DNA of 64,000 bases, from positions 4,712,001-4,776,000 of the forward strand of contig NC_084729.1 of the NCBI RefSeq assembly GCF_033807575.1, written 5' to 3'. Made by a program: the position numbers and the translations under genes. Below the pieces are notes generated by a model, which saw only the letters and a program-made list of their open reading frames with translations, ran no database searches and was not told where the DNA came from. The stretch is from Cydia pomonella (lineage: Eukaryota > Arthropoda > Insecta > Lepidoptera > Tortricidae). Below are positions 44,301-53,760 of the stretch, one piece after another (positions within the stretch are counted from its first letter, which is position 1; the number at the start of each line of letters is the position of its first letter).

Positions 44301-44634
44301 TTGTATTGTCTGTAGTCAGATGATGGTACAAAGCAGAATGTAACATCTCATTTGTACCAAAGGGCTTTCTAGAGAAGTCTCTGCAAGCAATTTTAGCGGT
44401 TGTTTGTTTTGATTCAATTTGCTTTTTAGATACATCTGGAATATATGGAATGTTTTTTAAGATCTCCACGTTCCTCATAAGGGGTAAGAAGTCGACTTCG
44501 GTACTTGGCAGTTCATTTCCGGTGCCTGTGGTGTCAGTATTCTGTGGCTGGTTTGTGGAACCTTGGTTGGCAGTTGGACCCTCGTCTATGATAAGATCAT
44601 TGTCACTGTCGTCGTCGTCCTCCGCCGTGACCAT
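38398..44634 (-). CDS. giant low-complexity protein with C-terminal C2H2 fingers (gene 2)
   Basis: Single 2078-codon frame, unusual in a region this AT-rich. Residues 1-20 are acidic (EDDDDSDND). About 315-520 hold a degenerate repeat around NPGHQSMN/NPQHQSMN with STFNPH spacers. About 1275-1330 contain CHEC and CQLC pairs about 35 residues apart, which could bind zinc. About 1560-1770 repeat a basic core of the SKKRKS type. Near the end are two C2H2-like fingers: CKHC...H-x4-H starting near 2007, and CPFC...H-x4-H near 2050. The rest is rich in Asn, Ser, Thr and Lys and probably disordered. A nuclear role is inferred from the fingers and basic repeats; I do not recognise the family. The ATG follows a T-rich acceptor (TTTTTTTTTCCAG, AG at 44647-44648) by 12 in-frame bases, so an upstream exon exists and may extend the N-terminus. 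The stop overlaps a GTAAGT donor. Confidence 0.88.
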   Translation of the reverse strand: MVTAEDDDDSDNDLIIDEGPTANQGSTNQPQNTDTTGTGNELPSTEVDFLPLMRNVEILKNIPYIPDVSKKQIESKQTTAKIACRDFSRKPFGTNEMLHSALYHHLTTDNTMPPNQQHMGTSNDLRAAGNQNLKHLLDAPSRPPTNPYAPLPRVYTQTETFMTPQAQNVPRTQSNMNMYVQSDLRNQPNTNVYARDGRQMNGNQIPKAQTTPNLANEMSVIVPHPGNFTGGTITYEQTTNQRPANNLPITVNGYPVQNGSAPANQEAQISVYKHTETRTEYYGQTTMNYQVRPYRTCELACPLNLVPGTGAPMSMPPLNPEHQAMTTFNHHATNRGTLALNPGHQSMNPSSSPRHQSMNSTFKPHVTSQGVPGLNPEDVFMLMESSLNPQHQSMNSTSNPHVANGRALAAHNMNAINPGHESMIPSSSPYHQSMNSTFNPHDTSQGLPILNPGHELWNSSLSPQHTSMNPTFNPQATSRGALANPQHQSMNSLNSQPHLYSIHQHGMNLSMTSHQQSMTSQTLMNLQPTTGRAGDPINVSPIRHSSPLQHQNINPSLSPQSHSSRPSPPPCYSCTMGKPCGINPASSYLNGQPALPMPNSQAGAWNGYRQNYIRTGSMPQNPGYNNEQIEKAAYLAALRSQEYILQNATRDILGPPVPVNKKPRAPRKQRANPETKKNNVNATLAASLVRNEPINNDASTSTLPFCTPTQLYPLPNWAAFGTKDSVPKKTISKTTKIKISNAKKTQDRRVPLEKTPSLTLSNIEPHSTRDVIPYIDLTTDLSQKPNTNMTPNIIPAPLSKEIHKQTVNRRIDTSQKNVTAIAHNMNGINLMQDSSNVEGQLKPMTMNNKSNGTPTHLIEASTQQETSSKDINQSQINTEQPWIDIKSDGATIPLIMDQQYLSMENVESTIQPSVIQTTTKNVRSETFLQKASDSIDIETAMALLHADSDEVPANVTQNSKARAILTNAYELVSTSVTTETTSHNIESNDIIMRMNTSNSEVHTNQEVNIKQTIENTVTVSIVNKIITNPNISLPKTETLLDILNKVQQNSIKEAHIKEHMEETNTEDENKIKRTDTAVDHGSSKEMDEDDHKPKDIPDGKYDDRFKIARQNLARWSATEHDNESKRADHSAKPDTFNVYHIEVITGPHGQYIAQVKMSSPDGSSVQQEEFNINCSIGETTQIESADSSEYNIFPKLETKIEIHQATNDAAESEEIKNINNEESESAIDELIFFKFQINFFRLVQERLSENNHEVYAQKLHNAIHDLIILSDHEDATADLKYECHECHNVTMYSPRQLYYNGINYLKSLIKSAYNCQLCLTFKRKYIEVLIKYIKLETSGAHLNTSSKQIAENTKIDDQKPETKTYLINERQTDSKPALLNDESDSTNKKKDRNVKTTRNTKTTTKEQRCVKIVDAPLSSKQAEISNQKKHNNKNKQDSQNQSNFVVKLPRHKLKESTVEALIQCQNSKSNDNKSGGGENLNIALHKGSNKSSISGGKPTKETATTVTSTATVHSGRNISTSLANDNNKEKHHSKIQTINAEAASITSLEQQNINTNNSINIQDNKNQERCAGKRKRSSAEDAINLNPDTQNRNSNPSSNNNDTNLESHSKKKKIISDETNPELQKINAAVLSKNKDSDKNYKSQSKMRKSLSAETSHTIIPGTNTTSDKIDDQNKNQDQHSKKRKSICTTTATITSSDSQNSTSDDNDDKDKSHERPSNKRKSTSGDFACSELQNKNTNVSENNDNGHEGHSKRRKSISAESETRPNLNDCHDHYKNKERDRGKNNEEHETRQPNASKNISDEIATSKNGESQNRKTIGTSNNNSSNSNKEPCVSEINHAANNKKDNNEVRKSIDSETTTSKDTECPNDQDNLSNKNKNNDVATTCEARKSTNTDILSKKHSTTGRKATSTETTTNKHTQDEILPIILKIFRDRVESITRKNNNGEKQHNAVNTDDEKACDKSAQKLNTKEKDELPKVEIPGKKEEEGKNKAENKKKVIKAVKINYKYICKHCGYRYRNFTACEEHLTNDHKIVKIVQKEDYIKMITCPFCPEAMIEKALNKHLQDRHPDKRSRPINK

Positions 44635-44646
44635 GGTGATGCTTTC

Positions 44647-44661
44647 CTGGAAAAAAAAAAA
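44647..44661 (-). other. splice acceptor upstream of gene 2 ATG
   Basis: On the minus strand an unbroken T run followed by CCAG|GAAAGC, 12 bases before the ATG. The 12 bases are open in the ATG frame (ESIT), so the exon could be coding from its first base. Indicates at least one upstream exon, not located. Confidence 0.65.
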
Positions 44662-44823
44662 CAGTGGTTGGTTACTAGAGTTCTTTTAAGCTAATCCTGC
44701 ACCTATAGGTATGGCAGCAGCAAAGTATGACGCACCACTACAAACGATATACTTTCATAAGCAAGTCGCTTAAAAGCATGCGCATTTGCAGACGCGAATC
44801 TCACGTCTTATTACACAATTTTA

Positions 44824-44982
44824 ATGCCGGCTATACACAGTCGTCGAGAGACTCCGAGACAGGCCGAGAACGAGTGTGTACATACTGTTCCTATCTCGTC
44901 TCGTCTCGCCCTTCACCGATTGGTTCGGAGCGGTGCCGATACTCTCGGCGAGAAGCTCTCGACGAGTGTGTACAGCCGGCAT
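44824..44982. mobile_element. TIR element ATGCCGGCTATACAC, upstream of gene 2
   Basis: Left ATGCCGGCTATACACAGTCG and right GACGAGTGTGTACAGCCGGC are inverted, with inner CGTCGAGAG and CTCTCGACG. It lies about 190 bp upstream of the gene 2 ATG, probably in its first intron or promoter. Non-coding. Confidence 0.8.
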
Positions 44983-44999
44983 AATATCAACGTCACTGC

Positions 45000-45750
45000 A
45001 TACAATTGGGGCTTTAGCTAAGTACTTATTTTACCATACGTGATAGATGTACAACCGGTTTCTAAATTCTGTAGCTTTTCAAATTGGGATCAGACTTTTT
45101 TGTCTTGAATCGTAAAATTATAATTTGTTTATTTATTAGCTTTTTAGCAGTCTTAGTATAGTTTTTTCTTCCCTTCTACAGAATGGCCCAAAAATACGTC
45201 AATCGACATTTTTTTTTACTGCAGCATATTGTTGCGGCAATTGTAACAGACGTTTACTTTTGTGTATTAATGCTAAAGTAGAAAATTTTAAAGATAATAC
45301 GTTTTATTTTAGTGAAATGTTCGTTGTTTATAATTTTAATAACATTTTGTAAAAACGTGTAGGTAAGTTTTTAATCATCGTATTTATGGGCCATTCTGTA
45401 GGTAATTCAATTACATTATTTTTCCTGGCTTTACATTCCTAGCCAAGATGACAGCCGTACATCGACAAACGCTAAACGAAATATCAAAATGTCTTGGGTT
45501 GACATCACGGTTGACAGACGCTACGAAATTCACTTGACTATGTCTATACATTATTTAAGTTTCCATTGGCGTTAACTATCAACGATTTTCTTATTGGCTA
45601 GGCCCCCAGGCGCATTTGGCTGACGCAAATCTTACGTCATTACAATAGTATTCTAATAAACGTCAGACGCTTTAGTGTTTTACCATATGCAATATTTCCA
45701 CCGTTTCTAAATTCTGAAGTGACACAAATTGGGGTCAAACTTGTTTATAG
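45000..45750. other. AT-rich upstream region of gene 2
   Basis: Two diverged copies of the phrase CATACG/CATATG-rich ...CCGGTTTCTAAATTCTG (about 45036 and 45700) hint at an old duplication. No exon or promoter could be assigned. Confidence 0.35.
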
Positions 45751-45845
45751 TTCGTGTCATTCACGATGGCGCGCAAATTTGTCAAATCTAACCTTTAATA
45801 ACATGAGAATACGAGCCAAAGCACGCGTCTTCGTGAATGACACGA
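45751..45845. mobile_element. TIR element TCGTGTCATTCACGA
   Basis: Perfect 15-bp inverted ends TCGTGTCATTCACGA and TCGTGAATGACACGA about 65 bp apart. Non-coding. Confidence 0.75.
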
Positions 45846-45887
45846 TTTATAGTTGAAAGTCGTAAAATTATAATTTATTACGTAGAC

Positions 45888-46582
45888 ATCGGAGTTTTTA
45901 TCGCATGGTAAGACTAATAGCGAGCTATGGAGTCGACATTAGCAATAAAATTCAACTTATATTCATATTCATACCCATACTCATTAATCTATTAAATTAC
46001 TGATTTTAATTTTATAGTCAAGAACAAGAATGTTAACGAGTTTGTAAACGATCCTTTAATTTTGTCTTTCAGGACACAAATATAACAAATAAGAATAATG
46101 ACCATTTTTTTGTATTGATTAATTTATATTCATATTATTTTTACCCCTTTTAATATACAAAATAGTATTTTTTATGAAATTTCTTAATATAATTAACACA
46201 AAAATGATCATTATTCTTCTTTGTCATATTTATAACAAAATTATTATAAATTATTATTTGTTTTAGTTTTTTTTTTTTATATTTTTTTGTTCTTAGCGAT
46301 AAGACCGCCTGTTGTTACCTAACTTTTACGTGTTTTTTCATTTCCTGTCTATTTTTAAATGTATGGTGCACAATAAAGAATATTTACTTACTTACTTTAT
46401 ATATTAAGAGATAAAATTAAAGGATCGTTTACAAACTCGTTCACGTTCTTGTCCTTGATTATAAAATTAAAATCAGTAATTAAATATATGAATGAGTATG
46501 AGTATGAATATGAGTTGAATTTTATTGCTAATGTAGACTCCATAGCTCGCTATTAGTCTTAACATGCGATAAAAACTCGGAT
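45888..46582. mobile_element. about 700-bp element with 170-bp inverted arms
   Basis: The arms share GATCCTTTAATTTTGTC / ACAAAATTAAAGGATC-type blocks, ATAGCGAGCTATGGAGTC and TCATATTCATACCCATACTC. An inner inverted pair lies at 46071-46110 and 46199-46236. A LINE tail (TTAGCGATAAGACCGCCTG to AATATTTACTTAC, 46295-46395) is inserted between the arms. No transposase. Confidence 0.75.
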
Positions 46583-46629
46583 GCATATTTATTAGTTTCT
46601 TAATTAGCAGTCTGAGATTTTTTATTCTG

Positions 46630-47600
46630 TTATTTTAGAAGTTACAGGGGGGGGGGACTCACATTTATTCACTTTGGAAGTGGCTCTCGCGCAAACTATT
46701 CAGTTTAGAAAAAAATGATATTAGGAACCTAAATATCATTTTTGAAGACCTATCCATAGATACCCCACACGTATGGGTATGATGAAAAAAATTTTTTTTT
46801 TTTAATTTTATGAAGTATTAAAAAAAACTGCTTTCTAGATCTCGTTCAAACTAATTTTCGGTGGAAGTTTGCATGGCAATGTATATTATATATTTTTTTT
46901 AGATTTTTCATTGTGTTATTTTAGAAGTTACAGGGGGGGGGGGACACACATTTTTTCACTTTGGAAGTGTCTCTCGCGCAAACTATTCAGTTTAGAAAAA
47001 AATGATATTAGAAACCTAAATATCATTTTTGAAGACCTATCCATAGATACCCCACACGTATGGGTTTGATGAAAGATTTTTTTTTTTTAAATTTTATGAC
47101 GTATTAAAAAAAAACTACTTACTAGATCTCGTTCAATCCAATTTTCGGTGGAAGTTTGCATGGCAATGTATATCATATATTTTTTTTAGATTTTTCATTC
47201 TGTTATTTTAGAAGTTATGGGGGGGGGGGGGGGGGACACACATTTTACCATTTTGGAAGTGTCTCTCGCGCAAACTATTCAGTTTAGAAAAAAATGATGT
47301 TAGAAACCTCAATATCATTTTTAAAGACCTATCCATAATTATATACCCCACACGTATGGGTTTGATGAAAAAACATTTTTTGAGTTTCAGTTCTAAGTAT
47401 GGGGTAACCCCCAAAATTTATTGTTTTTTTTCTATTTTTGTGTAAGTATCCTAATGCGGTTCATAGAATACATCTACTTACCAAGTTTGAACGGTATAGC
47501 TGTTATAGTTTCGGAAAAAAGTGGCTGTGACATAATCGGACAGACAGACGGACATGACGAATCTATAAGGGTTCCGTTTTTTGCCATTTGGCTACGGAAC
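46630..47600. repeat. three tandem 286-bp units with G tracts, GGTTCCGTAGCC family
   Basis: TATTTTAGAAGTTAC starts at 46631, 46917 and 47204. Each is followed by a run of G (9, about 11 and about 17), AGTGGCTCTCGCGCAAAC or its variant, and CCCCACACGTATGGG. The array runs into the inverse of the repeat at 22228-22930, ending GCCATTTGGCTACGGAACCC. Confidence 0.85.
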
Positions 47601-47639
47601 CCTAAAAAGGAGCTATTGTGTGATGTGATGATGTTCTAA

Positions 47640-47905
47640 AGCGTGGAGAGGACACCCACAGAATACATGAAACTGTTAGCGATATTCGTAATTTAAAATT
47701 AGCTACATGCATGATTTTTTTGGGAGATGTCACTCGATTCTGGTTCCCGTGAGATTCAGACTTTTCTACCTGCTATTTATTGTTCCCTTAGATACATTTA
47801 CACCTCTAAATAATTTTAGATTTTTTTGTTTTTTTTTTAATATTTTTTTTTGTGATTCGATATTAAATGTGACTTTTTACATGTCTAAATAATAATAATA
47901 CATAC
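47640..47905. other. AT-rich intergenic DNA, nothing recognised
   Basis: Long T runs; no supported feature. Confidence 0.5.
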
Positions 47906-47907
47906 TG

Positions 47908-48240
47908 TATTTTTTTTTATACCACGAAGGTGGCAAACAAGCATACGGCCCTCCTGATGGTAAGCAGTCACCGTAGCCTATGGACGCCGTTGCCGACCCT
48001 TTAAAAACCTGTACACTCCTTTTTTGAAGAACCCCATACTGTAGCCCCTCGGGAAAACCTCGGCAGGAAGCTCATTCCACAGCCGAAGCATTCGCGGGAG
48101 GAAATTCCTCTTAAACCGCACAGTACGCGACCATTTAGGTTCTAGGGTGTGAGGATGAACATGGGATGAACACCCTGCCGACGGCGAGCGGTGCGGTAAT
48201 AGAAAGCGGCCGTTGGCATCATGTCAAACAATTTAGAGCC
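47908..48240 (-). repeat. LINE 3' end, GGGTCGGCAACGCG family, longer copy
   Basis: The minus-strand reading contains the tail shared with 11163-11293 plus about 230 bp more (CCCCATACTGTAGCCCCTCGG, GGAAGCTCATTCCACAGCCG, CGACCATTTAGGTTCTAGGG on the plus strand), typical of this lepidopteran LINE. Confidence 0.7.
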
Positions 48241-49350
48241 AAATTAAAGTTTATACATATATGGTTCTATCGAGTTTAATGCCGGAGGAGACGAATGCTA
48301 ATCTAACCAATTAAATGCAATTGAAGCTTGAAGATACGTTGTATGAACTAAAAAACCAAGGGCAATCATTGCACTCACCCATCGACAAAGATAACTACAT
48401 TGATTTAGCAAGATGCGTGAAATCTAATCACATCAAAAACATAAATGTGAAATGAGAGCCAAGTACAAAATTAAGTACGAGTATTTGCGTTGTTGTTGAC
48501 TTCGCCGACAAAAGTATTTAGATCATGGGTGCCAAGTTCTGCGTAGAAAATAATTCTTACAATGCATTTATTTTACTTGGGATGTAATTCAAGTTCAAGA
48601 TGTGACTTGGCTATTTTTTTACCATAAAACAAAATTTGTGAAAAACATTTGTCAATGGTAATAATTGAAAATATAATGATATGGAAGGGCGCGTAGCCAA
48701 CGTGCAAATCGCTTACGATCGAAACGCAACTGTCACTGTCGCACTAATATGGAAGAGTGATAGAGAGAAGAGACACAAAGCGATTCGTTGTCACCTTGTC
48801 ACCCAGACGAATCTGTCAATATATCTGTTATATATCTGTTTTTATGTTATTAAAAATATTTAAACCCTCGTGATGTTTTTATGAAACTCGTTTTTAGCTC
48901 GTTTCATAAACCCACACTCGTATTTTAATTCCTGTCATTGTAACATACACTACTATTTTATTTAAAAGGGTATGGTTTCTATTGGTCCCATTATGTCAGG
49001 ATCTGATGAAAGAATTCGGAGTTATCAAGAAAAATCTTCAAATCATAATGAAGTAGGAATACCTTTTTAAATAAGTAGAATGTGTTTCAGCCCCAAAAAC
49101 CTCGCCGGTTTCCAGCAGCAGGATCTGTAAAGAAAATAAAGATTATTTCAAACAGTGTGTCGTAACTATTCCTGGATATTTTTCTGACAGGAATTTTATG
49201 TCATAAGCGCCATCGATGGGACAGAATATTTTTTGATTCAATTCCATTAATGTCTTTTAAATTTTGTTCAAAGATTGATAAACTATTATGCAGTGAATTC
49301 TTCCACGCTAGTTAATAGGCAGCTAATGAAGAATTGGTCTTGAAACGCGT
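48241..49350. other. intergenic DNA, few landmarks
   Basis: A stretch at 48680-48800 (CGCAACTGTCACTGTCGCAC) resembles a dispersed repeat, but its ends could not be defined. No gene seen. Confidence 0.4.
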
Positions 49351-49560
49351 TTAACCCTTTTCCAGGCATAGTACGATTTATCGACCACATATGCTCCAAC
49401 AGAATTTAAACTGTAGCATTCCGATTTAAGGTGCAAATTAGATTGCACTTTCGGGAAAAGTGACTTGTCTTCAAATGAATCATTAAAGCTTGACTAATTG
49501 GAAATTATATGGATTTTTTGGAAAAACCTTGTAGATTGGTGCGGCCTGGAAAAGGGTTAA
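49351..49560. mobile_element. piggyBac-like MITE (TTAA, CCCTTTTCCAGGC)
   Basis: TTAACCCTTTTCCAGGC at the left and GCCTGGAAAAGGGTTAA at the right: TTAA target duplications with CCC-starting TIRs, the arrangement known for piggyBac elements. 210 bp, no transposase. Confidence 0.8.
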
Positions 49561-49944
49561 CCATTCAATTAGTAGCCGTGGCTATTCTACCGAATGACGT
49601 CATGTCCTACGAGCTCACTTTTGGCATTGGCGAATTGATCATAAATTTGATGGACGCCATTTTTACTGCTCCGTACATAACTTATTCACGGAGCACTTAC
49701 TTCGGTGTTGAAAATCGGTTAAATTCGTTTTATAAAAGAAGATGAATTGAACACCATCGATAATTCTGTTATCGGGAAGTGTGCTACAATATCCAGAAGA
49801 TCCTGCAACATATCCTAGTAAAAATGGTGATCGAAGAGCTGGCGGCTTTTTCGCACAACGTATCAGTATTGTGATACAACGAGGAAATGCCGTTGGCAGC
49901 TGTATGTAGTTGTGATGACAATATAATAATATGGTACTGTCGAA

Positions 49945-50195
49945 CTGATCTGATGATAGAGCCGGAAGATATGAACTGGAACTTCATGATGGAACATCGT
50001 ATCGTATCATAGCTGTTTTGGATTTGTTAGAAAAGTCTTGTAATGAACTTTGACCACGATTCGGTTTCAAGGTCTGATGATGAAGCCGGAAGATAGGCAC
50101 AGGCATTCCATGATGGAATATCGTATCATAGTCGTGTTTGCACTTGTGAGAAAGGTCACGTAATGGACTTTGAACACGATCAGGTTTCAAGGTTA
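49945..50195. repeat. two tandem diverged units of about 125 bp
   Basis: CTGATGATAGAGCCGGAAGAT and CTGATGATGAAGCCGGAAGAT, each followed by TTCCATGATGGAA or a variant, CGTATCATAG and GAACTTTGACCACGAT-like blocks. Confidence 0.7.
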
Positions 50196-51372
50196 TAACA
50201 AACTTATTATATATTGACTTGGAAGTTTTTCAGTTATCTCAAATATATCCTGAGCAAATTTTATAAAAGCGTGTTTTTCTAGTGTTTTTTAAACTATTAA
50301 TTTATTTTTATGACAAGTGTTGATGTACTTAGTAAGGTCATAAGTTCTGTCAAAAAGGTTTTCAATGATAAAAAAGCTATAGGTACAGATTCCGTATTAA
50401 TATATATTGGTTATAAAAGCTTATTTGATGCTGAATTATTTACAATATAATCTCACATAATTTGCTGTCTCTGTTTTGCATAATTCTATGTAATATTCGG
50501 AATTTGTTTATAACAAAACATGCAAAAAAATACGCGACCTGTTCAAGGTGATTTTGATCCCTATTTGTTTTTTTTTTTTTTTTTTACATGGTTGAATCTT
50601 ACATAAAACAAAATCTGGATCTTCTGTCTTTCTTAAAATATATAATCATGTGTATTGGATTGCCATAATTGTAACTGTACGTGTTTTGTCCAACGAGTAG
50701 GATGGCAGTCAAAAATAAGCGCGCTACTGAAAAGTACCTTGCTGGTGGTAAGATAACGTTCTAATAAAGTAGGTTCATATAAATAAATAAAAAATCCTTT
50801 TTTATTAATGTGACATTGATGTCTACTCCCTTTTGTCAAGTATAATTTTTCACAAGCCGGCCGCGTATTGGAGTCTAACAACATTCCCAAAGTAAACAAG
50901 TAGTTAATAAAGACGCGACCTAAATTTTAAACTAATTATATCAGTAATAAAACAAGCTTTTAAATCATGGCAAACATTTTTTATTAAAAGTTTTGTATTA
51001 CATTTTATCAGTCACCCTTTGTGACAGAACTTATGATTTAACTAAGGAATTTGAGCATGTCATTTTGGAATGAGATCGTAACTTTTTTATTGCAAGGGAG
51101 CGGCTTTTAGTAGACGGTGGGTTAGCGTGACTTACTGCGTAAAATTGACCTACTTAAAAACGCACACGTGCTATAGGAGTCGGTAAACTCTTTATGGGGA
51201 AACATAAAGATAAAGACCAGGTGTTCTGAGAATAGCGTCTTTGTCCTGCGTTCGTTGGACCTAAAGAAATATACTTGCCTGTTTCATTGTCTCCACTTAT
51301 CTCAGGTGGTTGGTAACGGGTCAATTTTATATTTTGAATAATCTTATCTAGTATAAGTACAATGGAATCTCT
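50196..51372. other. AT-rich intergenic DNA, nothing recognised
   Basis: Contains long T runs and short frames on both strands without recognisable protein. Confidence 0.5.
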
Positions 51373-51374
51373 AT

Positions 51375-51610
51375 ACACCGTGTTTTATTTGATTTCCGAT
51401 TATTTCAAGGGTGCATTCCTGAGCTTAAATTAAGTAAACGCGGGGGGCTCAACGAGGGGTGGGAGGGGTGTTAGGGTCGGCAACGCGCATGTAACTCCCC
51501 TGGAGTTGCAGGCGTACATAGGCTACGGAGACTGCTTACAATCAGGCGGGCTACGGCCACGTTTGTTTGCCACCGACGTAGTATAAAAAAAAATTAACTT
51601 TCTCAAACAT
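51375..51610 (+). repeat. ACACCGTGTTTTAT repeat interrupted by a LINE tail
   Basis: ACACCGTGTTTTATTTGATTT and GGGTGCATTCCTGAGCTTAA (also at 23895-23930), interrupted by the GGGTCGGCAACGCGCATGTAA tail at 51430-51592. The flanking repeat resumes with AACTTTCTCAAA. Confidence 0.6.
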
Positions 51611-51672
51611 ACATTAAAACATTACTTAAGTACAATAAAAAACAAGAATAAAAGAATTAATACTATAAAATT

Positions 51673-51874
51673 CATACGTCGGGGTTTTCGGTGCGGGAAT
51701 GTTTTCTTGTATTTATAACTTTGTCTATTGTAAAATAATTACCAAACTATGAATTAAAAATAGAAGGTAAGCTTCAAATGCGCTTAGAAATATTAAAATA
51801 GTATTGGTTTTTATAGTTTTAACCTGTTTTTTGGCTAGTGTAAAACATTCCCGCACCGAAAACCCCGGGGTATG
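51673..51874. mobile_element. TIR element CATACGTCGGGGTTTTCGG
   Basis: Left CATACGTCGGGGTTTTCGGT and right CCGAAAACCCCGGGGTATG, arms continuing GCGGGAATGTTTT / AAAACATTCCCGC. Non-coding. Confidence 0.8.
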
Positions 51875-52094
51875 AGAATTACACAAAAATAGTGTTAGTA
51901 GTTGATTACGTTGTAATTTTATGCAATACAATTATTCAATAAAATGACAAACACATGAATGAAACAAACACAAAAAATATCATCGCTTTTAAAAAATATA
52001 ACAAATTTGGTTTTCCATGAACGTGAATACGAGTACACCTTTAGATATAGAATGATACCCGTAACGACGCGAGAAACAAAGGGACAATTTAATC

Positions 52095-52585
52095 ACACCA
52101 GCAGTGGCAGCATGGTTCCATTTTTATCACTTGTCACTATGCCTGTCACTTTCGCACTTACATACTTATTAGAACGTGACAGGCATGGTGACAAATGATA
52201 TAGAGCCGACCATCTTAGCCCTACAGCAGCGGTATCGTGGTCGCATTTTTATCACCTGTCATGTCATGCGTCACTTTCGCGCTTACATACTTGTTAGAAC
52301 GTGACAGGCATGGTGACAAATGATATAGAGCCGACCATCTTAGCCCTACAGCAGCGGTATCGTGGTCGCATTTTTATCACCTGTCATGTCATGCGTCACT
52401 TTCGCACTTACATACTTGTTAGAACGTGACAGGCATGGTGACAAATGATATAGAGCCGACCATCTTAGCCCTACAGCAGCGGTATCGTGGTCGCATTTTT
52501 ATCACCTGTCATGTCATGCGTCACTTTCGCACTTACATACTCGTTAGAACGTGACAGGCATGGTGACAAATGAAAGGGCTATACC
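52095..52585. repeat. four tandem copies of a 125-bp unit
   Basis: The GCGGTATCGTGG block recurs at about 52231, 52356 and 52481, with a diverged first copy at about 52106. Each unit also has TGTCATGCGTCACTTTCGC, TAGAACGTGACAGGCATGG and GAGCCGACCATCTTAGCCC. The inner copies are almost identical, so the expansion is recent. Confidence 0.9.
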
Positions 52586-52800
52586 GTAGGGCTAGTATGG
52601 CCAGCTCTTTATAACTGCTGCTGACATGACAGATGATAAAAATGCGACCATCGTATGCTGCAGGGCTAAGATGGTCAGCTGTCTATCATTTGTCACCATA
52701 CCTGTCACGCTCTAACAAATATGTAAGTGCGAAAGTGACGCATGATATGACAAGTGACAAAAACACGACCATGATACCGCTGCAGCACACTTTCAATTTT
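52586..52800. repeat. inverted copies of the 125-bp unit
   Basis: The same blocks in reverse order and orientation (TTTGTCACCATACCTGTCACG, GCGAAAGTGACGCATG, GATACCGCTGCAGC). Together with 52095-52585 this makes a large foldback. Confidence 0.75.
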
Positions 52801-52924
52801 ATAAGGTATGGATCTATGTATGATATAATATTAGGTTGAGTCAGTGAAGCGTCGACTACGCTATACGCTGGCCTATTGACTCATTCCACTAACTGATTCA
52901 CTTAACTGTAAGTATATAAAACAA

Positions 52925-53260
52925 TACCTGGGAGACCGAGCTTTGCTCGAAAAATATATAAAACTCAAACATGCGTATTTCTCAGAGATAAGGTCTAGCT
53001 AGATCGATTTTACCGAAAACCCCCATATAGCAAATTTCATCGAAATCGTTACAGCCCTGTCCGAGATCCCCGAAATAAAGAATTGCTTGATTAATATCTG
53101 GGAGACTGAGCTTTGCTCGGAAAACGTATAAAACTCAAAAATGCACGTTTTCCCAGAAATAAGACCTAGAGCTAGATCGATTTTTCGCCCCCGAAAAACC
53201 CAGAAAAATCGTCAGAGCCGTTTCCGAGATCCTCGAAATAAAGAATTGCTCGTTTAAGGT
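52925..53260. repeat. tandem pair of the GGGAGACYGAGCTTTGCTCG repeat
   Basis: Two units of about 170 bp: GGGAGACCGAGCTTTGCTCG near 52930 and GGGAGACTGAGCTTTGCTCG near 53100, each ending CCGAAATAAAGAATTGCT or CTCGAAATAAAGAATTGCT. A common lepidopteran repeat; class unknown. Confidence 0.75.
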
Positions 53261-53398
53261 ATAAGATTACATACTCCTACCTACGAGTACATACTCCCGA
53301 AGTCCCGACGTTCAAAATTCGTGCGTACCATTGGTTGTCCGGCGCCAGACTTGCGGGAGTCTCGGGCTATAAAAGTCGTAAAAACATTGTGTAACCAC

Positions 53399-53587
53399 AC
53401 AGTACAGTTGCTCATAAATATCTGAACATGCACTTTATTGTGTTGATAATAAAGGCTTTGTTCGGATATTTGTCTTTGATCAACTAAGCCCACTAATATC
53501 TGATCTGGACACGCCTCTGTTGTCAAAGCGCTAGAGTGCGTGTTCGGATATTTATGAGCACCCCGGCCGCTCTGATGACGACTGTAC
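53399..53587. mobile_element. diverged relative of the 30937-31076 TIR element
   Basis: Blocks TGCTCATAAATATCTGAACA and GATATTTATGAGCACCCCGGC with GATGACGACTGTA at the end. Longer interior than the relative. Confidence 0.6.
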
Positions 53588-53631
53588 ATATCTGATGACG
53601 GACACTTGTTTAGCATGAGCATATATTATTA

Positions 53632-53760
53632 TGCAAAAGGTACCAAGGAAAACCTCTAGAAAGATGGATAGATGAAATAAAGAAAATAGCAGGCAATAAC
53701 TGGATAACCACGGCACATATACTTTTTATGTAGGTAACTTATTTTATTAAGGAAATATAA
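53632..53760 (+). pseudogene. LINE C-terminal fragment
   Basis: A frame reading GKPLERWIDEIKKIAGNNW...TAH ends at TAG; this resembles the end of RTE-like reverse transcriptases. Only about 40 codons remain. Confidence 0.65.

Noticed and set aside
39118..44689. Plus-strand frames of 60-95 codons antisense to gene 2
   Set aside because: They are shadows of the 2078-codon minus-strand frame and encode Phe/Val/Leu-rich products with no independent support.
52925..53260. Possible CRISPR-like or satellite array
   Set aside because: Only two diverged units with no regular spacers; it is a tandem pair of a common moth repeat.
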